A DNA stretch of 64,000 nt, from positions 47,072,252-47,136,251 of the forward strand of contig OX328096.1 in assembly GCA_946811185.2 (NCBI GenBank). Direction: 5' to 3'. Source of the stretch: Hippopus hippopus. Lineage: Eukaryota > Mollusca > Bivalvia > Cardiida > Cardiidae. The notes below the pieces were generated by a model. It was not told where the DNA came from. It did no database searches and saw only the letters and a list, made by a program, of their open reading frames with translations. Positions 41,001-48,400 of the stretch are shown one piece after another. Position 1 is the first letter of the stretch. Every line of letters begins with the position of its first letter. The translations under genes and the position numbers were made by a program.

Positions 41001-42369
41001 CTGGAAATATTATCGAGATAATGAAAAGTTCCTGAAAAAAAAATCACGATAAACTTAATATTTTAACACAAAATTTCTCAATCGTGCACGAAGCTGACAT
41101 TCGAGATAAAATTATTGTGATAGTTCTACATGTTTCTCAATATCTATAAATAGAAAATTTATCATTGGATGAACTCTGTAGTTTTTGACTTTGCAAGATT
41201 GCAGTAAGTAAAAATTTGGATCATTAATAATTGTAGCTTAATTGGTAAATTTTGACAAGACTCGAAATAAATAGAAATCTGTAAAATCACAAAGACGACT
41301 CAAAATGCCTCACACAAACAACTTTAAAACCATTTAGGGAAAAGGAGAATTCATATGGTTGTAGACAAAGATGTTCCGAAACTGTATCTAATTATAGATA
41401 CCGTGAATGTCAGTTATGGGCAAGAAAGCAAAAAAATCATGATAACAGTTAGAATTATCGCAATATTTTACTGTGAAAATTGTTGTTATCTAGATAGTAT
41501 TTCCAAGAAACTTTGTTTTTATCACGATAGTTCTCTTAAATTATCATAAAAGCTATCTTGTATCTCGCAGCAGAAATATGCAACCATAAGTGAGAAAGGA
41601 ATGAATCCTGTCACAAAAACTATCATCAACCTTGTAAAGATATGAACCTGGCCAAACTAAGGAGTTAAACCTGGGATCCCCTGGTTTCAATCCCTGTATA
41701 TTAATGAACAAGCTACCATGCTGCCCAAGAATCAATCAATCTAAAGAAAACATAAAATTTAAAGACACAATATTTGAAAACAATATTCCCTAGGATCATT
41801 ATACTGGCAAATTCATACTAGTGCTCAGTGGGTATAAAATTAGTATGTTAGTAATGAGTGAACAATGTGCAGTTGTAGTATAATAACAAAGAGTAAAAGT
41901 TCATTCTGCTTCTATTAACAAAAGCTTCTCTTGAAGAAAGATAATCAAGCTGCTTGTCTTTATCAAACACCACCTAAGATTTAAGCTCATAATCTTCAGT
42001 ACCACATGTACTAACTCCAGGAAAACCCTGACCCCTTGAAAGGTTCTCGTTTTACAGAGGGTCATAACTCATGATTGAAACAATACAAAGTGAGATTCAA
42101 TACATCATTTATCTCTGTCACACAATCCCGCATTTTAATAACCTTGAAAGAGAAGGTTATTGAAAACATTATGGGAAAAGGAGAAAATGCTAGTAAATTA
42201 TCATTTAACTTGATTTCTGCAAGTGTTTGAAATACAGATGGCTCTAAATCTTTTTCTTCTGGTACTGGGCTGAACAAAATATATCAGCAAGTTTGATAAA
42301 ACTACTACACAATTCTACTAACACAATTTTCTCAATTCAGAGATCTTCAAGCCCTCCCCCCTTCCTCAC

Positions 42370-42463
<94 letters not shown>

Positions 42464-45400
42464 ATTACAGCAACAAAGTAATCAATAGAAGTGTTTGATC
42501 CTTCAATGACCAGGTCACAGGTCAGTATGAGATACTCATTCGAAAGAAATGGGTAGTACTCTTACATATATTATCCATGCAAAGTTTCAATGATCTCTGG
42601 CTAAATTTTCTGGAGAAAAAGATCAGTGGTAAGGTAGTCATCGTTACCATAAAATTCTATGGGAGATTGTTTGAGGTCAGACTGATGTACCACAACTACA
42701 AACAATGGATGATCACAAAATATCATCAAAGCATGTTTTGCTCAGATGAGCTAAAATATACTGGCAAGTCTATACTACATGTAACACAGCATAGTCCAAG
42801 TTAGAAATTTGAATGGTCAAGCTAAATATGACAATGTTCATGCCAAACATGATAATGCTGAGATGACAAATATATACATGGGGTATGACATGTATACACA
42901 CCAACCCCTTCTTAAAGGCCCAGTAAAGGCCAAAATATCAAAGCAGGTTTCATAATACATTTAAATTCAAATCATACCATTTAAAAGTATGAATGATATT
43001 GTGGAGATGACAGTCTGTTATCGCGTGGTTGGGCCATATGTTAGTCGCTGGCAGAAAAAAGAATTTTAAAATCAGGCCAAAAGTAAACAAAAGACACAGC
43101 TACCTGGCAGGTTTTAACCTAGTTTTGAAATTAATTTCTCTCAGCAACTAACACTTGGACAGACCGTACAATGACAGATTGTCATCTTCACAATAATTTC
43201 CATCCTTTTAAATGGTATGATGTAAATTCAAATGCATTTAAACACCCACTTTGTTTACTTTTGGGCTTTATTGTTACTTTAAATTGAAAGACTGAATGGT
43301 GTTTTATGCTGTTTCAACTATATATGCTGTTTCAACTATATATCAGTCATATCACCTCTAACAGTTCACATATTCAACCACATTCTGGGCTTCACAAGCT
43401 CTTAGTTAGAGCTCTGACCTGTCTTGCCAAAGGCACTCCAACAAAAAACCAAGTGCGTCCAGTGAGACTTGCAACTGGGGCCCCTGTGGTTTAAAAGTCC
43501 TAAACTTTACCACTGATCCACTAAAGACCCCACTCTTTCCACAGCAATAAAATAATGTCAGATATGATGAGCATATGATTAGCCAAACATAAAATAATTT
43601 TTGCAAGTGATTACAGGTATTTGCCTTTACTTGGTGCAGAAAAGTGAGATAAATGACTTGATTGGAAAACATAAAAATGGTCAGCCATTTTCTCTCAGTA
43701 GCCAAGTATTTATCATATTACTGTAAAGTGCTGTTTAGTTTAAGAGTGATTGAAAATGCAGAAAAAAAAATCTATACAAAATAATTCCTTTTTTCTTTAT
43801 GACAGTAAACTGACAATAAGCATGTCCATCTAGTAGGAATAAATTGCCAACGTCTACAGTACTGAGAGAGTGGCTCAGTTATAGATTTAAAAAAAAAAAA
43901 AACCACATGCTAAATAAAAGAAAGCTTATTGTGAAGAGAAAATGAGGAAGAATGACGCTAACCTGAATTAGAGGGTGACATTCCGGGAGTAAGGCTAGTA
44001 TGTACTTGATGGGTATACTGCCCGTGCCCATGGAAAGGAACTGGTAATTCATTTGGGCGCTCTGTTGAATTAATTACATATAGATCTCTAAGACAAACAT
44101 TTACTTTTAAGACAGTCATGCACACAGTTACCACGATCCCACAAAATGCACAAGCAGCACATATTCTCCAATTAAAGAAAACAAAAACAGATACAAAACT
44201 AAGTTAAATCTGTAATTTCACCCATCAAGGGTTGGAAAATTCAATTTTAAAGCTATTTTACCACCCCTACCAGCTACTATATCATTCACAAAAGTCTTCA
44301 CTATAATCTTTCCAAAATTTGGTCCTGTCAATCTTTGATAATTACCAGTATATTTTAGCCCTACCTCTACCATGCATGCATCAGAGTGATACTTTATGCC
44401 AATTTTGTCCAGGGACCAAATATATGAAAAACATAATATACAAATATAGTTGCGCAAGTAAATCTAATAGAAAAACAAAGGTAACAAAAAGAAGTAAATT
44501 CATGAAAGAAAGACCTTGAATGTAATATAAGGTGTGGAATCCTAAGCCATGAGGACAAAAAATTTGCAAGTAAACAAGCAATGGACGAATGTCAGCAGAG
44601 AAATTCTAGATTGAGCCTGGAGTTTTATGATAAATAACATAACCTTATATGAAGACTTCAAATTTTCAAATAACTAAGAAAAAATAAATATGTGAAAAAA
44701 AAAGTTTGCTTTTCCTGTCAAGTTTTAGGAAACATAATAAAAGCATGATTTGCTACATTCTGAAAAAAATAAGGTGTGGAAAATTTTCAAAGTTTGTGCA
44801 AACCAAAGATGCATTTAAGATTTTGTACTTGATTTGATAATTATGTACATGTACCATACTTCAATTAAAGAACAGTTAAAATATACAACTATAAAGTAGT
44901 ACATGTATTTTTTTTTTTCCATGATTATTTACTGACAAAATACTTAATCTTTCCAATAATATGCCATATATGTCATCCTTCATCTAAAGTCCCAGTAACG
45001 GCCAAAAGAAACAAGAGGGCCATGATGACCCTGTATCACTCCATTGGCTAATATGTACAAACCACAGACACAAAACATTACAATTCTAGTCCAAATGTTT
45101 TGGTCCTAGGCCTTCCAGTAAGGAACAAGAAGATTTTTTAAGTTTTCAGAATATAAATCCATGTAAAACTTGTGACCCCCATGACTGTGACAGGGCCAGT
45201 TCTGGCCCAAGGCTATGATATAAAGGATCTTAGTAGAGGTCCATTGGGTGAAGCTACATGCCAAATTGGGTAGCCCTAGGCATATGCTTTAGTAGCAGAA
45301 GAGTTTTAAAGTTTTCACTTAAGACCCCTGGGGAAGGGCAAATTTTGGCCCCTGGGTTATAATTTGAAGAATCTAAGTAGAGGTCCATTGGGTGAAGCTA

Positions 45401-48400
45401 CATGCCAAATTTGGTAGCCTAGGGCTAGACCATATGGTACAGAACCAGAAGATTTTTAAAGTTTTCACTATAAAAGCCTATGTAAAACTTAAGACCCCCA
45501 GGACAGGGTCAATTTTGGCCAAAGGGTTACAATTTGAAGAATCTATGAAGAAGTGTATTAGATGAAGCTGCATGCCGAATTTGGTAGTCTTAGGCAATAT
45601 GGTTTACTACCAGAAGACTTTCAAAGTTTACACTGTATAAGTATATGTAAAACTTATGACTATAATTAATATAATATAGTAATATATACAATTAAAACTA
45701 TAATTTGAATAATTTAGAAGAGGCCCATTAGATGAAGCTACATGCCAAATTTGGTAGGCCTTATGGTTTCAGACAAGAAGATTTTTAAAGACTTTCAATA
45801 TTTTTCAGTTTTGTTTTCATGGCAACCAGAGTTTTTACAGGAATCAAATACTTTCAAAAAATTCTGAGGAGGACCATGATAGGATAATTTCTGTGAATTT
45901 GGTCAAAATTGGATGGGTAGTTTCAGAGAAGATATTTGAAATAAAAGTTAAAGCATGGATGCACAGACGGAAAACAACGGACTTATGGCCATGACATAAG
46001 CTCGCTGGCCTTTGGCCAGTGGAGTTTAAAAAAAAGGGTGTTTAAATCCATTTAAAATTGATTGATTGTTTGGTGTTTAATGCCGTTTTCAACATTATTT
46101 CAGTTATATTGCGACAGCCAGTGCACCTATCCATGCTTTCCTGGAGTCTCTTTTACCAGTACTCTGCACAATTTTATTTCCAAGCCACTGGCTGCTTTCC
46201 CACATAACCATTGTCACAACAATTGTCAGCGGTGGGAGAGGAATAAGTCCTGTCGCAATGACTATCATCAATCCTCAGAAAGAAATTGGCCGAGCCAGGG
46301 ATCCCATTTAAAATGTAATCACACTATCTAAAGGTATGAATTTATTGGGAAGATGCCAATCTGTTGTTGTTCCGTAGGTCCAAGTGTTAGTTGCTGGCAG
46401 GAAAATGAGTTTCAAAAATCAGGTAAAGAGTAAACAACAGATACAGCAACCTGGCAGCTTTGACCTAGTTTTAAAATTCATTTTCCTGCCAGTGACTAAC
46501 ACTTTGACCAACCATACAATAACAGATTGACCTCTTCACAATAATTTCCATACATTTATATTGTATTATTCAAATTTAAATGCACTTTAAGACCCCCGTT
46601 GTTTACTTCTGGTTGCTATTGGGCCTTTAACAGAAAATCCCAAGCTTAACAAGAGGGCCAAATGTTTGTAATGTTTGTTACATAGCATGATGTTGGAAAC
46701 TCTACCAGGAATGTCATGCATCGTGAAAATGGACGTCACTTTGACCATTTGGTGAAAATTAATAGATGTTTTGAAAGGTATTAGCTGGCTTTATCGTTCA
46801 ATGCTACCTAACATACTGTGCATGTCATAAAACTTTTCTCTTAAACTTACTAAATGGAATACATTTTATTTTTATTACCTTTATAAACAATGTACCTTGG
46901 ACATAGTTGGAAGTGTAACAGATATTCTGGGACACCCTGTATGTGTGACCCTAAGGTAGGGCCAATTTTGACCCTGGGGCTAAATTTTAACATAGTTTAT
47001 AAATTCACTAGATGAAGCTAGGAGCAAAATTTGGTAACCCTGGGACATATGGTTAAGAATGAGAATTGTCTTTTTTAAAGTTTACACCTTGTCAGCATAA
47101 TGTTAAACTTCCCACCCCAATGGTGGGGAAAATTTGACACCAGCTCCATAATCTGTTCAACCTTAAAAGTGGCCTACTAGATAATGACACATACAGAATA
47201 TCACAGCTGTAGCTCTCATGGTTAGGAATTAACAGATTTCTAAGGTTTTCACTAATTAATAAACCTATGTTACATTTGTGATCCCCCACGACAGGGCCAA
47301 CTTTAATTTCTGGGCTGTAATTTGAACAATTGTTGTAGAGGTCCACTAGATGATGCTATATGCAAAATTTGGTAGCCCTAGGGCAGGCCCTAGGCTAGGT
47401 TGGCACCAGTCAAAAATTTTAGAAGCCAAAAATGTTGTTGGTCAAAATCCAGGTTCAGTCGATGAACTTGATCACTGTGACTTGGTCTTTGATCGTCCCA
47501 TTTCCTGACTATTTCATGACATTGAGTCATGTATGATCAATATAAAGATAGATGTACAGCTTTGCATCACTGATATAATTTGTGAGTCTTTCTGTTTTTG
47601 GAATATTTCTAATGGTCCCATTACATACAATAGAAAGCCAAGTACTGAAATGTCAAAAGTCAACTACAAATTCCTAGTAGCCCTAAGCTTTATGGTTTCC
47701 ACCAAGAAGACTTTCAAAAAAGTTCACAGTTTTCAGTTTTGTTGCCATGGCACCCAAAGTTTTCGCTTGAATCAGATTCTTTGAAAAGAGCCATGGCTGG
47801 ATCATTTCTATGAAGTTTCGTAAGTGTATGGGTAACTTTAGTGAAGAAATAAAAGTCATTGCATGCACAGACATATGCACAGACACATAGGAGACACAGG
47901 GCCATGACATAAGGTCGCTGGCTTTTAGCCGAAGGAGCTAAAAACCAGCATAGCTTATTTACAGATTTAATGAGGTACTTTTTCATATGACCAGATCTAT
48001 ACAATAAACAAGAGAACTTGGACAAATACTTTGTATATTTCTATATAAAACATGCTATTTTTAATAGTAGCAAATTTGATTCATTTCAAGCTGATTGAAC
48101 ATTTCATACAAGCAAATGCCATACCTTGTCCTGAATGTGTCTGTCCAACTGAAGATGACACTGGTGGAATCTGTGGCATCCTTTGTTGCCCAGGCGGACC
48201 CAAGATAGGCTGTGCTTGTGGTGGACCCAAAGGCCTTCCTTGTCCTTGTGCTGTTGGTGGCAAAACTGGTCGATTCATTTGTGGCGCCATACCAAATGGT
48301 GGCTGAGAAGATGGTCCATTCATAATCTGAGGACCTGTTGATGGGACCGGGGCTGTTATTTGAAATCCTGCTCCTTGACTAGTGTTTGGTTGTGATGAAA

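Noticed and set aside
42293..42481. THTHTH-rich open frame
   Set aside because: Translation of the CA microsatellite.
48052..48306. Cysteine- and glycine-rich 84-residue open frame on the plus strand
   Set aside because: It is the antisense of the Pro/Gln-rich SEC24 exon 2 (Pro/Gly codons read backwards); no splice or start context.
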